From assembly GCA_964495095.1 (NCBI GenBank), contig CAZBUH010000026.1, positions 1 to 21,867 on the forward strand: a stretch of 21,867 bases of DNA. Direction: 5' to 3'. This document shows positions 1-7,645 of this stretch, piece after piece (within the stretch, counting starts at the first letter, position 1; every line of letters begins with the position of its first letter). Source of the stretch: CAZBUH01 sp964495095. Its GTDB lineage: Bacteria > Bacillota > Clostridia > Oscillospirales > Oscillospiraceae. A model generated the notes under the pieces. That model ran no database searches, was not told where the DNA came from, and saw only the letters and a program-made list of their open reading frames with translations. The translations under genes were made by a program, and so were the position numbers.

Positions 1-250
1 AAAACTCGTTCTGCAAGGCAATGTCAAAGCTGTATGCGAGCTGGGCCTTGGGGTGCCGCTCCGCTTTTTCCACGGCGTTCCACAGCGTTTCCCGGTCAGC
101 ATATTCCGCTGGGGCGTGGGGCGGGAGCAAAATGCCGGTGAGGATCACGCCGCCCTTGCGGGTGCAGTCCGCTGTGTCATCGTAATACTCGCTGTGCAAT
201 TTTTCCCCGGCGCAGTAGGCGGCTGCGGCAATGGCAGACTGCCCCGCGCT
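1..250 (-). pseudogene. MobA/MobL-family relaxase, N-terminal fragment running off the window edge
   Basis: Reading the minus strand from 250 to the window edge gives about 83 residues that match the start of MobA/MobL relaxases of mobilisable elements: SAGQSAIAAAAYCAGEKL, then HSEYYDD, TRKGGV, ILLPPHAP, an ETLWNAVEKAE segment and AYSFDIALQNEF. These proteins nick the origin of transfer and pilot the strand during conjugal mobilisation. Family members normally begin about 12 residues earlier with a methionine and a short beta strand (consensus like HLTISQVKR). Here that start is missing, and upstream in this frame there is only basic, low-complexity sequence with no start codon near the ribosome site. 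The only well-placed ATG (320-318) is in another frame. I therefore call it a broken 5' end. The 3' part lies outside the window, so whether the rest is intact is unknown. The family assignment is secure. The pseudogene call depends on the assembly being right at about 245-255. Confidence 0.75.
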
Positions 251-320
251 GCGTCTTTTCCTGTTCCGTCTTTTCCTTTGCGTCCCTGAGTTTTGCGAGT
301 TCTGAATTTGGTTGGTACAT
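177..320 (-). pseudogene. 5' fragment of a small mobilisation-module gene, fused out of frame into the relaxase sequence
   Basis: A good start, AGGAGG at 329-334 followed by ATG at 320-318, opens a 47-residue frame beginning MYQPNSELAKLRDAKEKTEQ. This hydrophilic, lysine/glutamate-rich start resembles the small coiled-coil proteins (DUF3847-like, from memory) usually encoded just upstream of MobA/MobL genes in Clostridia elements. After about 24 codons the frame runs into relaxase DNA read in the wrong phase and stops at 179-177. Such small proteins are normally about 90-110 residues. The simplest reading is a deletion that joined the beginning of this gene to codon ~13 of the relaxase gene. 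An assembly chimera is the alternative. Confidence 0.5.
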
Positions 321-337
321 AGAGTTGACCTCCTGTG

Positions 338-381
338 AAAAAAATTTAGCCGCGCCTGTTCGTGGAGGAACAAGCGCGGCT
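338..381 (-). terminator. Intrinsic terminator or attenuator hairpin, minus strand
   Basis: On the minus strand AGCCGCGCTTGTTC pairs with GAACAGGCGCGGCT (14 bp, one G-U pair) around a six-base CTCCAC loop (348-381). AAA and seven Ts follow (344-338). This is a strong rho-independent terminator. It can end the minus-strand operon 521-3112. It also sits only three bases from the ribosome site of the mobilisation gene starting at 320, so it may instead act as an attenuator in that gene's leader. Confidence 0.8.
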
Positions 382-520
382 ATGTTAAAGATGCCCCTCT
401 GCTGATTTTGGAGCGAGAGATGGCTGTTGTGCGGAAATTTTCGATTTTGTTTTCAAGGCTTGCCGGCGGTGATAGCGGCGTGCTGGGCCCGGCCGGAGGT
501 TAAAGCGGAATTTTGCCGGC
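382..520. other. Intergenic, no gene seen
   Basis: This is the 3' untranslated stretch between the MaoC-like gene and the hairpin at 348-381. I see no convincing coding frame, RNA gene or repeat in it. Confidence 0.5.
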
Positions 521-1960
521 TCAGTCCAGGATTTCCAGCTGATCCAGCCGGAAGGTGAGCTCGTTGCCGATGCGCAGGGGATTTTTGCTGGTGCTTTGAT
601 CCAGCAGTACGTCCACAAAGCTTGTGAACTCGGACAGCGCATCTCTCCACAGGTATTTGTGGAAGATGGTACCCTCCACGCCCTCCAGAGGATAGTCCTC
701 GTCAGGCCACCAGGCCAGGGATTTCGGCGCGTGGAGACGGACGCGGGTGCCAACGGGCAGCCCGTCCAGCACGGGAAGCTCCAGAGACTCGCTGTAGCCG
801 TCAGCGACATTGGCGGTGCCGTTGGAGAGAAGCTCGACGGTGCAGCGGGCGGCGTCGGATACGTTGCCGGAGCACATATCGTAAAGCCAGGTCTCAAGAT
901 CCACCAGATATTTGCCGCCCTCGTAGCGCTTGCCGATGACGCGGCCGCAGCCCACCAGGCAGTCGCCGTGAGGAGTCTGCATGAAGTGGAGATTCCGGTG
1001 ATAGACCACCATGGCGTCGTCGCCCATCCAGTTGGTTGTCACGCGGCAGAGCTGGTTGCGGCAGGAATCGGAGAAGCAGACGGCGCGGGGGTTGCTCATG
1101 AGCTGGGACATATCCGCCGCGAAGTGCCACTCGATGCCGAAGCGGTCGGCGTTGTTGTGGGGGTCCTGGAAGGTGGCATTCCGGCGCTCCCTGTACAGGC
1201 GGGTGGGCCAGTAAGGCTCCTCCTCCTTAACGGCAAACCAGGAGATCATATCCCACAGGCGCATGGCGCCAAGGGTGGTGTGGGCCAGCTCTTCGCCGAC
1301 CTTTACGTCCTCCCAATAGAGCTTTTCGGCGCCGCGCCGGTATTCATTGTTGATGATGTCCATCATCCACTTGTTCTGCGCTTCAGTGTACCAGTGATCC
1401 TCAAACGGCGGAATGGAGTACCGCTCGCCGCGGGGCTTATCGTAGATTACGGCGTCAAGACAGTGCTTGTGATTGGCCACAAGCTGGCCGCGCTGATTGT
1501 AAATATCGCAATCCCGCTGGATATAGCCCCAGGCGCGGGGACCGTCATGCTCCTCGTCGTCCTTCAGGGTCTCAATAAGCTGGGGGCGCTTCTGATAGAC
1601 ACGGAGCTCGTCGCCCACATAAATCTGCTCATACTGGAAGAACTGCCCGCCGTAATGGTTGTTCATCATGGGGTTTTTGGACTGCTCTTTTTCCAGAAGA
1701 AGGTTTGCGTCCATCATGTCAAAGCGGTCTACATACAGGGGATAGGCGATAAGGCCGCCCCAGCGGGAGTTTTTGGCATAGTCAGTATCGGTCCAGATGG
1801 GGCTCCAGGGGTCGGACCAGGTGTTGTAATTTACAATGCTCTCCACATTGGCGATGCGCTTGTGCTGATCCTTCTGCCAGCCCTCTACGGCGTCACCGAC
1901 GGCTTTGATGTGATCGACAACAGCCTGTTCCTCAGGGGTGTAAACATTTCTTTTCGGCAT
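521..1960 (-). CDS. MaoC-like double-hotdog protein (acyl dehydratase family)
   Basis: 479 residues. Two hotdog domains can be recognised. The N-terminal one contains SRWGGLIAYPLYVDR (about 65-79), the usual FAS1-like dehydratase signature region. The second begins with YWEDVKVGEEL (about 215-225) and carries the TNWMGDD strand (309-315) typical of the C-terminal half of fused MaoC proteins. MaoC proteins hydrate or dehydrate enoyl thioesters. I see no acyl-CoA ligase, thiolase or CoA transferase nearby, so a thioester substrate is not supported by context, and the protein may act on a free phenolic or sugar-derived enone. It starts at ATG 1960 behind AAAGGAGG. It is the second gene of a minus-strand operon, 24 bases after the oxidoreductase gene, and is followed by the hairpin at 348-381. 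Family is likely; reaction unknown. Confidence 0.7.
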   Translation of the reverse strand: MPKRNVYTPEEQAVVDHIKAVGDAVEGWQKDQHKRIANVESIVNYNTWSDPWSPIWTDTDYAKNSRWGGLIAYPLYVDRFDMMDANLLLEKEQSKNPMMNNHYGGQFFQYEQIYVGDELRVYQKRPQLIETLKDDEEHDGPRAWGYIQRDCDIYNQRGQLVANHKHCLDAVIYDKPRGERYSIPPFEDHWYTEAQNKWMMDIINNEYRRGAEKLYWEDVKVGEELAHTTLGAMRLWDMISWFAVKEEEPYWPTRLYRERRNATFQDPHNNADRFGIEWHFAADMSQLMSNPRAVCFSDSCRNQLCRVTTNWMGDDAMVVYHRNLHFMQTPHGDCLVGCGRVIGKRYEGGKYLVDLETWLYDMCSGNVSDAARCTVELLSNGTANVADGYSESLELPVLDGLPVGTRVRLHAPKSLAWWPDEDYPLEGVEGTIFHKYLWRDALSEFTSFVDVLLDQSTSKNPLRIGNELTFRLDQLEILD

Positions 1961-1984
1961 ATTTATTTGTCCTCCTTTAATAGC

Positions 1985-3112
1985 TTACGCGTTAAATTCG
2001 ATAACCCGGCCCAGCCGGTCGGATTCCATGGCGGCCTCCATAAGCCGCAGGACCCGCAGGGCTTCTTCGGGCTTTACAATCTGTTCGGCTTTCCCCTCGA
2101 TCACATCCGCTACATTGCGGTAGAGGGCGTCGCGGTCCACGAACACGTCGGGGAGCCGGTATTCTGTTACGGAATTGCCGCCAATCCGGGGCGCCATGGT
2201 CTTGGTCAGGCCCTCGCCGGCCAGAATTGGGGTCGCGTCCTTGTCCTCCCAGGAATTGAGCAGGGCGATTCGCCCGGCGCAGTCCCAGTTTTCGATAACC
2301 GCCGTGCCTTTGTCGCCGGCCAGATACCACAAGGGCTTGCCTATAAAGTGGCAGGTTCCCACCTCCACAACGGCGGTGACGCCGCTTTCAAATGTAAGAT
2401 GAAGCTGAAGGCCGTCGTCTACCTCGTCGTTTGTCACGTGGGTGAGATGGCAGAACAGCTTTGTGATTTTTCCCGGGATAAGCCACAGCAGCCGGTCCAG
2501 CAGATGAACGCCCCAGTCCAGCATCATGCCGCCGCCGTATTCCTTGTGGCTGCGCCAGTCGCCCGGGATGCCCCGGGAGCCCATCACCCGGCTTTCGATG
2601 GTGAATATATTGCCCAGAACGCCGTCGTCGCAGAGCTTTTTAATTGTAAGAAAGTCTTTGTCCCAGCGGCGGTTCTGCCGCGGGTAAAAAATTTTCCCGG
2701 CCGCTTTTGCCGCGGCCAGCACCTCCTCCAAATCGGCGGAGGACATCATCACCGGCTTTTCGCACAGAACGTGCTTCCCGGCGCCATAGGCCCGGAGGGC
2801 CATCTCCTTGTGCAGATGGTTGGGTGTGGCAATCAGAACGATATCTACCGCCGGGTCGCTTAAGATGGCACCGTAATCGGGGTAGACCTGAAAGCCGTTT
2901 TTCACCGCCCAGGCCCGCCTGGCCGGGTCTATATCGCATATACCTGCCAGTACGATCCGCTCCCGAATGTCGCCAACCTGCTCCTGGCCGGGATTATAGG
3001 ATGAGTAGCCGTCATTGCCGGTATAGCCGCCTTTTCCTCCCAGGGCGTAGGCGTGACCGCTGCCCATGCCGCCGCAGCCGACGATAGCGACGGCTTGTTT
3101 TCCATTTATCAT
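1985..3112 (-). CDS. Gfo/Idh/MocA-family NAD(P)-dependent oxidoreductase
   Basis: 375 residues. An N-terminal Rossmann fold shows GCGGMG (12-17), and the family's catalytic-lysine motif appears as CEKP (117-120). The C-terminal domain has GGGMMLDWGVH (193-203), whose Asp and His are the usual substrate-binding/catalytic pair. These enzymes oxidise or reduce sugar and inositol hydroxyls; several act at C3 of glycosides. Unlike its paralogue at 12607, it carries an insertion of some 25 glycine- and tyrosine-rich residues (about 23-48) right after the dinucleotide motif. It starts at ATG 3112 with AGGAGG eight bases upstream. It is the promoter-proximal gene of the operon with the MaoC-like gene. 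A role in making or reducing 3-oxo sugar intermediates is inferred from the neighbourhood, and substrate and direction are unknown. Confidence 0.85.
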   Translation of the reverse strand: MINGKQAVAIVGCGGMGSGHAYALGGKGGYTGNDGYSSYNPGQEQVGDIRERIVLAGICDIDPARRAWAVKNGFQVYPDYGAILSDPAVDIVLIATPNHLHKEMALRAYGAGKHVLCEKPVMMSSADLEEVLAAAKAAGKIFYPRQNRRWDKDFLTIKKLCDDGVLGNIFTIESRVMGSRGIPGDWRSHKEYGGGMMLDWGVHLLDRLLWLIPGKITKLFCHLTHVTNDEVDDGLQLHLTFESGVTAVVEVGTCHFIGKPLWYLAGDKGTAVIENWDCAGRIALLNSWEDKDATPILAGEGLTKTMAPRIGGNSVTEYRLPDVFVDRDALYRNVADVIEGKAEQIVKPEEALRVLRLMEAAMESDRLGRVIEFNA

Positions 3113-3134
3113 TCAGGCGCCTCCTAATTTACAG

Positions 3135-3150
3135 ATTTTATTGTATTGTA
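3135..3150 (-). promoter_or_regulatory. Possible -10 elements for the minus-strand operon
   Basis: Read on the minus strand, TACAAT (3150-3145) and TAAAAT (3140-3135) lie 33 and 23 bases upstream of the ATG at 3112, in AT-rich sequence. I find no good -35 at the expected spacing, so this is only a candidate. Confidence 0.3.
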
Positions 3151-3255
3151 TCGGATTTTTGCCCAGGTAACTATCCGGTTCTTGCGCTAAAAAAGAAAAA
3201 GTTTGCGTTTTCAGGCCGAAAGCAGACTGCCGAGGACAAGATTTTGATGCCATAA

Positions 3256-3261
3256 TTGACA
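3256..3261 (+). promoter_or_regulatory. Perfect TTGACA -35 hexamer at the gap edge
   Basis: TTGACA occurs four bases before the N run, pointing toward the AraC/GH39 gene. The matching -10 and the start of that gene would lie inside the unsequenced gap. The orientation fits a divergent promoter between the two operons. Confidence 0.4.
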
Positions 3262-3264
3262 AAT

Positions 3265-3364
3265 NNNNNNNNNNNNNNNNNNNNNNNNNNNNNNNNNNNN
3301 NNNNNNNNNNNNNNNNNNNNNNNNNNNNNNNNNNNNNNNNNNNNNNNNNNNNNNNNNNNNNNNN
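3265..3364. other. Assembly gap (100 Ns)
   Basis: Exactly 100 undetermined bases, the conventional length for a scaffold gap of unknown size. The start of the AraC/GH39 gene, and probably its promoter, are hidden here. Adjacency of the two sides rests on scaffolding only. Confidence 0.97.
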
Positions 3365-5814
3365 GTGTGAAATCGCTGCCTTTTTCCTTTTCACTGCTGG
3401 ATCTTCAGCAGCAGAGCGATTATGCGTTCAGGCACTATTCCATCTGGCTGGTGCTGAGGGGAAGCGTAAGGCTAAGCTACGGGGGCGGACTGACCCTGGA
3501 AAAGCGGGACGTGATATTCTTTGACGCTGGGGAACAGGTCGCCGTGCAGCCGCCTTTTGACGGGAGCGTTCTTGCGCTTTTGCTGGAGCCGGAGTATTTC
3601 AGAGAGGGGATGGGCGCCCAGAACCCCATTGTAATTTTGAATTCCGTCTCTGTGCGGCGGGACTACGCCCCTCTCGTCGAATATCTGCGCAGGTTTGCGG
3701 AGGCGTATTTTTCCCGGACGGAGGACAGTTGGGCGGGCCTTATGAGCCAGTATTACGGGCTTCTCGACCTGCTGAAGGATTTTACGCAGACCGTTTCCGG
3801 GGAAACGGCGGCGCAGGGGACGGACGCCGCGCCCCGGGCCAAGGGCCTGGAGGACTATATAAATCTCCATTACAGGGAGCCCCTGAGCCTGAAAGAGCTG
3901 GCCAGCGTGTTTTATCTCTCGCCAACATATCTGTCGAAATATTTTACGAAAAATTTCGGCATCAACTTTTACGCCTACCTTCAGAATGTGCGGCTTGAGC
4001 AGACGGTGAGAGAACTGATGCTGGGAAAGTCCTCTATAGCCAAGGCGGCGCTGGACAACGGTTTTTCCAGCCTGTCCGCCTTTAATACGGTTTTCAAAAG
4101 GAAATACGGGATGCAGCCGGCCAAGTATCTGAAGCTGTCCGCCCGGGAGCGGCCGGCGAGTTGGGAGACTGGCGGGGAAGAGTCCGCCGCGCAGGACGCA
4201 CGGTATGAGGATATTGCCGAGTCCCTCGGCGCACTGGCGGAACCGGCGGAGGAAAAGGTGCCGACGGCGGACACGGCAAAACGGGAGGTTATCCGCCTGG
4301 AGGGCGGCGCCAGCGTAAAGGAGGGCACGCCCCTGACCGCCGTATGGCAGGAGATTATAAACCTGGATGACGCTGCCGATTGCCTGAATAACGAATTTCA
4401 GAACCAGTTTATTGCGGCGCAGAAGGTGCTGTGCTTTCGATATGCCCGTGTGTGCGGGATAATAGAGCTGCTGGCCCGGTGTGACACGGGCTCCGCGGAC
4501 TGGGAGGATCTGAATTTCTCCGATTTTAACCGGATAGTGAACTTCCTGCTTTCTACCGGTGTCAAGCCGTTTTTCGAGCTGGGCAGCAAGCCCTTAAAAA
4601 CAGACGCCACGCCTGGATGCTTTTATTTCAATCCAAGCCGGATACGCAGGATGGATGAGGGCACCTGGGAGGTGCTGATTGAGCGGCTGATGCGCCATTG
4701 CGTGAATTATTGGGGCGTCCGCGAGGTGTCCGGCTGGCGTTTTGAGCTGTGGATACGCCATTCGGAGCAGCTTACAATCGACCGGCGGACGATTCTTAGC
4801 TACGCCCGGTATTTTGCCATTACCCAGCGGATAATCAAGAGCATGGTGCCGGATGCGTGGCTGGGTGGCCCCGGCCTCAACCTGGGTGGCATCTCGATAT
4901 TTGACAGCATGGAGCAGATACTGCGCTCGTTGCGTGAGCAGGACCTGAGGCCGGATTTCATTTCCGCCTACCTCTATCCCGGCTGCGACGCTGAGAGCAG
5001 CTTTGAGGGCACCAGGCAGAAGCTCCAGATAAAATTGCTGCTCAATACCGACGAGGAGACGAATATCAATAAGATCAAAAACCTCACAAGGAGCATTCGG
5101 GCCAGCTATCCGGATGTGCCGATTTACCTTACGGAGTTCGGCTCTGACGTGGTATCCAGATCCACAGTGAACGAGACCTGCTATAAATCCGCCTTTATCG
5201 CCAAGACCGCCATCGACATGTGCGACAAGGTGGACGCTATGGGCTACTGGCTGTTTTCCGACCTGACCCAGGAGCACAAAGACGCCCGCAAAATCGTCTT
5301 TGGCGGCAACGGCCTGGTGAGCCGCTACGGCATCCGAAAAAGCGGCTATTTCGCTTTCTGGTTTTTGAGCAAGCTGGGCGGCACCATGATAGACCGCGGA
5401 AAAAACTATATCGTCACCAGAAGCGACGCCGGCTGCCGCGTTCTTGTCCACAACTATAAAAATCTCAGCGACGCCTACTGCACGGAGTATTTCCGCGCGG
5501 AAACCATGATCCCCGGCAAGGAGCTTTTTGAGGACGTCAAGCCGCTGCAGTTCTGCTACAGGCTGCGGGATGTGCAGCCGGGAAGCTACGCGGTGAAAAA
5601 ATATACCCTCAACGCATACCACGGCAACCTGGCGGACCTGGTCTCAGAGCTTAACTGCTGGGAGCGGGCCAGGGACGAGGAGATCGAGTATCTCTCCGGC
5701 GTCTGTGTGCCGCGCCAGAGGATCGAATATATGGAGAGCGAAGGCGAGCTGGAGCTGAAGAGCACCCTTGAGCCGCTGGAGGTCATTTTGTTCACCGTAG
5801 ACCGCAATTTTTGA
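3365..5814 (+). CDS. AraC-family regulator fused to a GH39-like domain; 5' end lost in the gap
   Basis: At least 815 residues are visible. The order is an N-terminal cupin-like sensor (about 3430-3600), a double helix-turn-helix AraC domain (about 3880-4130, with LKELASVFYLSPTYLSKYF and later GFSSLSAFNTVFKRKYG), an acidic linker, then a glycoside hydrolase family 39 (beta-xylosidase-type) barrel and C-terminal beta domain. In GH39 enzymes the acid/base Glu lies in a WNEP motif after FEV. Here the equivalent at 4741-4764 reads FELWIRHS, so the glutamate is gone. The nucleophile motif TEFGS (5131-5145) is kept. The domain is therefore probably a non-catalytic sugar sensor. The gene is divergent from the oxidoreductase/MaoC operon and upstream of the esterase operon, as expected of a local activator. 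GTG at 3365 is unlikely to be the true start. A terminator follows. Confidence 0.85.
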
Positions 5815-5839
5815 GTATTTCATAAAGCCTTCAGCATTG

Positions 5840-5874
5840 CGCCCCGCAGTCCCGGCTGCGGGGCGTTTCGCTTT
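5840..5874 (+). terminator. Intrinsic terminator after the AraC/GH39 gene
   Basis: CGCCCCGCAG pairs perfectly with CTGCGGGGCG around a six-base loop (5840-5865), followed by TTTCGCTTT. The GC-rich 10-bp stem and interrupted T-tract lie 26 bases past the stop codon. Confidence 0.75.
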
Positions 5875-6037
5875 GGCAACAATCAGGAGCAAAACTTGTC
5901 TTTTGATGCGGGCCGCCGGAGGACAGCGGTCAAAATAAATAAAAACAGATGACAAACTGGATAACAATCAAGATGGAAATGCCTGAAAAGCCCTGTAAAA
6001 TAGAATCAAAACCGGATTACTGTAAGGAGGAAGCAGC
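5875..6037 (+). promoter_or_regulatory. Leader and probable promoter region of the flavoprotein-esterase operon
   Basis: After the terminator at 5840-5874 the sequence turns AT-rich and contains the overlapping hexamers TAAAAT and TAGAAT (about 5997-6007) roughly 35 bases ahead of the GTG at 6038. No clear -35 box is present, which fits an activator-dependent promoter such as one served by the AraC protein encoded immediately upstream. AAGGAGG at 6024-6030 sets the start. Confidence 0.35.
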
Positions 6038-7636
6038 GTGAAAAATACGGTTTCATCCTGGCGCGTTATGCCGGAACCTGTCCCGGAGGCGGAGATTGCC
6101 GATACGCGGACATGCGATGTGCTGGTTGTGGGGTTGGGCCATGCGGGCACTATGGCCATGAAGGCGGCGCTGGAGGGCGGCGCTTCGGTCATAGCCTTCG
6201 ACAAGCAGAAAAGGGAAAAATTCCACGCCAAGGGCGCGGAGGTGGGCCACATAAATTCGGAGTACCTGAAAAAGCGCGGCGTACCGCCGGTGGACCCGCT
6301 GGATTTGTTCACAGAATGGCTTCGCCGGGCGGGAAACCGGGCAAATCAGCGCCTGGTGATGAAGTTCTGCCAGAACTGCGGTAAAAACTTCGACAAATAC
6401 GTCAGCGTATTCTCCCAGGAGGAGATGGAGGAGGTCCGGGTGAAATTCTGGCCCAAGCCGGACCATTTCACCGGCTCGATGGACGGCTACAGGACCTGGC
6501 ACGGCACCGCCCTGTTCCCCGGAATTTTTGTAAAGGGCAGCACTACCCTGACCGAGTGCCTCAAGCGTCATCACCGGGCCGCGGAGGAGCGCGGCGCCGG
6601 ACTGGACTTTGAGACGGAGGCCGTTTATCCCGTAATGGACGGGGAGCGGGTGGCCGGCATCGTGGGCAGGAACGCTGACGGGCAGTACATCCGGTATCTG
6701 GCTGAAAAGGGAGTAATCCTCGCTGTCGGCGATTTCGGCGGCAACCGGGAGATGAGCGAGGAGCTCCTGGTGGATGTGGCGGATCTGATGGATGAGGGGG
6801 ACGACTTTTTCTCCGTGGGCTTCGGTGACGGCCGGGGCATCCAGATGGGAGTGTGGGCCGGCGGCTGCATGGAATCCAGGCCCGTGGCGGCCATGGGCGG
6901 CAACACCCTGTTCCCTACGGCGATGATGGAGGGCTTTACCTGCCTGAGCCTGGACTATAAGGGCCAGCGGTATATGAACGAGATGTACAGCGGCGACTCG
7001 GTTATCACCGGCATCGCCTGCAATCAGGAGAAGCACGGGCCATTTTACAGCCTGTTTGACTCGGATATTTTGCGCCATCTGGAGTACGGCACGCCTTGCC
7101 ACTCCTCCTTTGACGCCTCTGACCCGGAGCGGGTGGAGAAGCTCAAAAGCGATATGGCGGCGACCCTGGCGGCGGGGGCCGCAGGAAACGACAGGGCCGG
7201 TCAAATCCGCGGCTCCGTGGCCTATGCCGCCGATACCTGGGAGGAATTGGCCGGATATTTGCAGCTTGACGCGGCCACAAAGGCAAATTTCCTGGACTCT
7301 ATTGAGCGGTATAATGAGCTTTGCCGCGCCGGCCGTGATGAGGATTTCGGCAAGGCGCCTCAATTGATGATACCCCTGGATAAGCCGCCCTATTACGTGG
7401 TGAAAATCCCGCGGACGGCCCCCGGCGGCTCGCTGTGCACAGTGGGCGGCCTGGTCACTGACGGCAACCAGCAGGTACTGAACAAGGCAAAGGACCCGAT
7501 TCCCGGACTGTTTGCCTCCGGCAACTGCTGCGGACGGAGATTCGGCGCCCAGTATTCCACGCCGATTCCCGGCGTAAGCATCAGCATGGCGCTGACTCTG
7601 GGCTATGAGGCCGGCAAGTATGTCGCGTCGCTGTAA
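6038..7636 (+). CDS. FAD-dependent fumarate-reductase/flavocytochrome-c-type reductase
   Basis: 532 residues. The protein has an N-terminal dinucleotide-binding motif (VGLGHAG, 31-37) in a classic FAD_binding_2 arrangement. It ends with the family's closing motif, GLFASGNCCG, then a STPIPGVSISMAL segment and GYEAGKY. Such flavoproteins reduce activated C=C bonds (fumarate, urocanate, acrylates, cinnamates) or dehydrogenate ring substrates. No heme or covalent-FMN domain and no signal peptide is seen, so it is a cytoplasmic, single-domain form whose electron donor is not evident. The GTG start is supported by AAGGAGG seven bases upstream. It is the first gene of an operon with the two esterases; the next gene's ribosome site overlaps its stop. 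Reduction of an alkene or quinoid intermediate of a plant phenolic is plausible but inferred. Confidence 0.8.
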   Translation: MKNTVSSWRVMPEPVPEAEIADTRTCDVLVVGLGHAGTMAMKAALEGGASVIAFDKQKREKFHAKGAEVGHINSEYLKKRGVPPVDPLDLFTEWLRRAGNRANQRLVMKFCQNCGKNFDKYVSVFSQEEMEEVRVKFWPKPDHFTGSMDGYRTWHGTALFPGIFVKGSTTLTECLKRHHRAAEERGAGLDFETEAVYPVMDGERVAGIVGRNADGQYIRYLAEKGVILAVGDFGGNREMSEELLVDVADLMDEGDDFFSVGFGDGRGIQMGVWAGGCMESRPVAAMGGNTLFPTAMMEGFTCLSLDYKGQRYMNEMYSGDSVITGIACNQEKHGPFYSLFDSDILRHLEYGTPCHSSFDASDPERVEKLKSDMAATLAAGAAGNDRAGQIRGSVAYAADTWEELAGYLQLDAATKANFLDSIERYNELCRAGRDEDFGKAPQLMIPLDKPPYYVVKIPRTAPGGSLCTVGGLVTDGNQQVLNKAKDPIPGLFASGNCCGRRFGAQYSTPIPGVSISMALTLGYEAGKYVASL

Positions 7637-7645
7637 GGAGGACTT

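Noticed and set aside
596..2863. A 755-codon open frame on the plus strand across the oxidoreductase and MaoC-like genes
   Set aside because: It lies opposite two well-recognised minus-strand genes with ribosome sites, has no family resemblance, and reflects the absence of stops in antisense GC-rich DNA.
3113..3394. Frames running across the N gap on either strand
   Set aside because: The gap length is arbitrary, so reading frames through it have no meaning.
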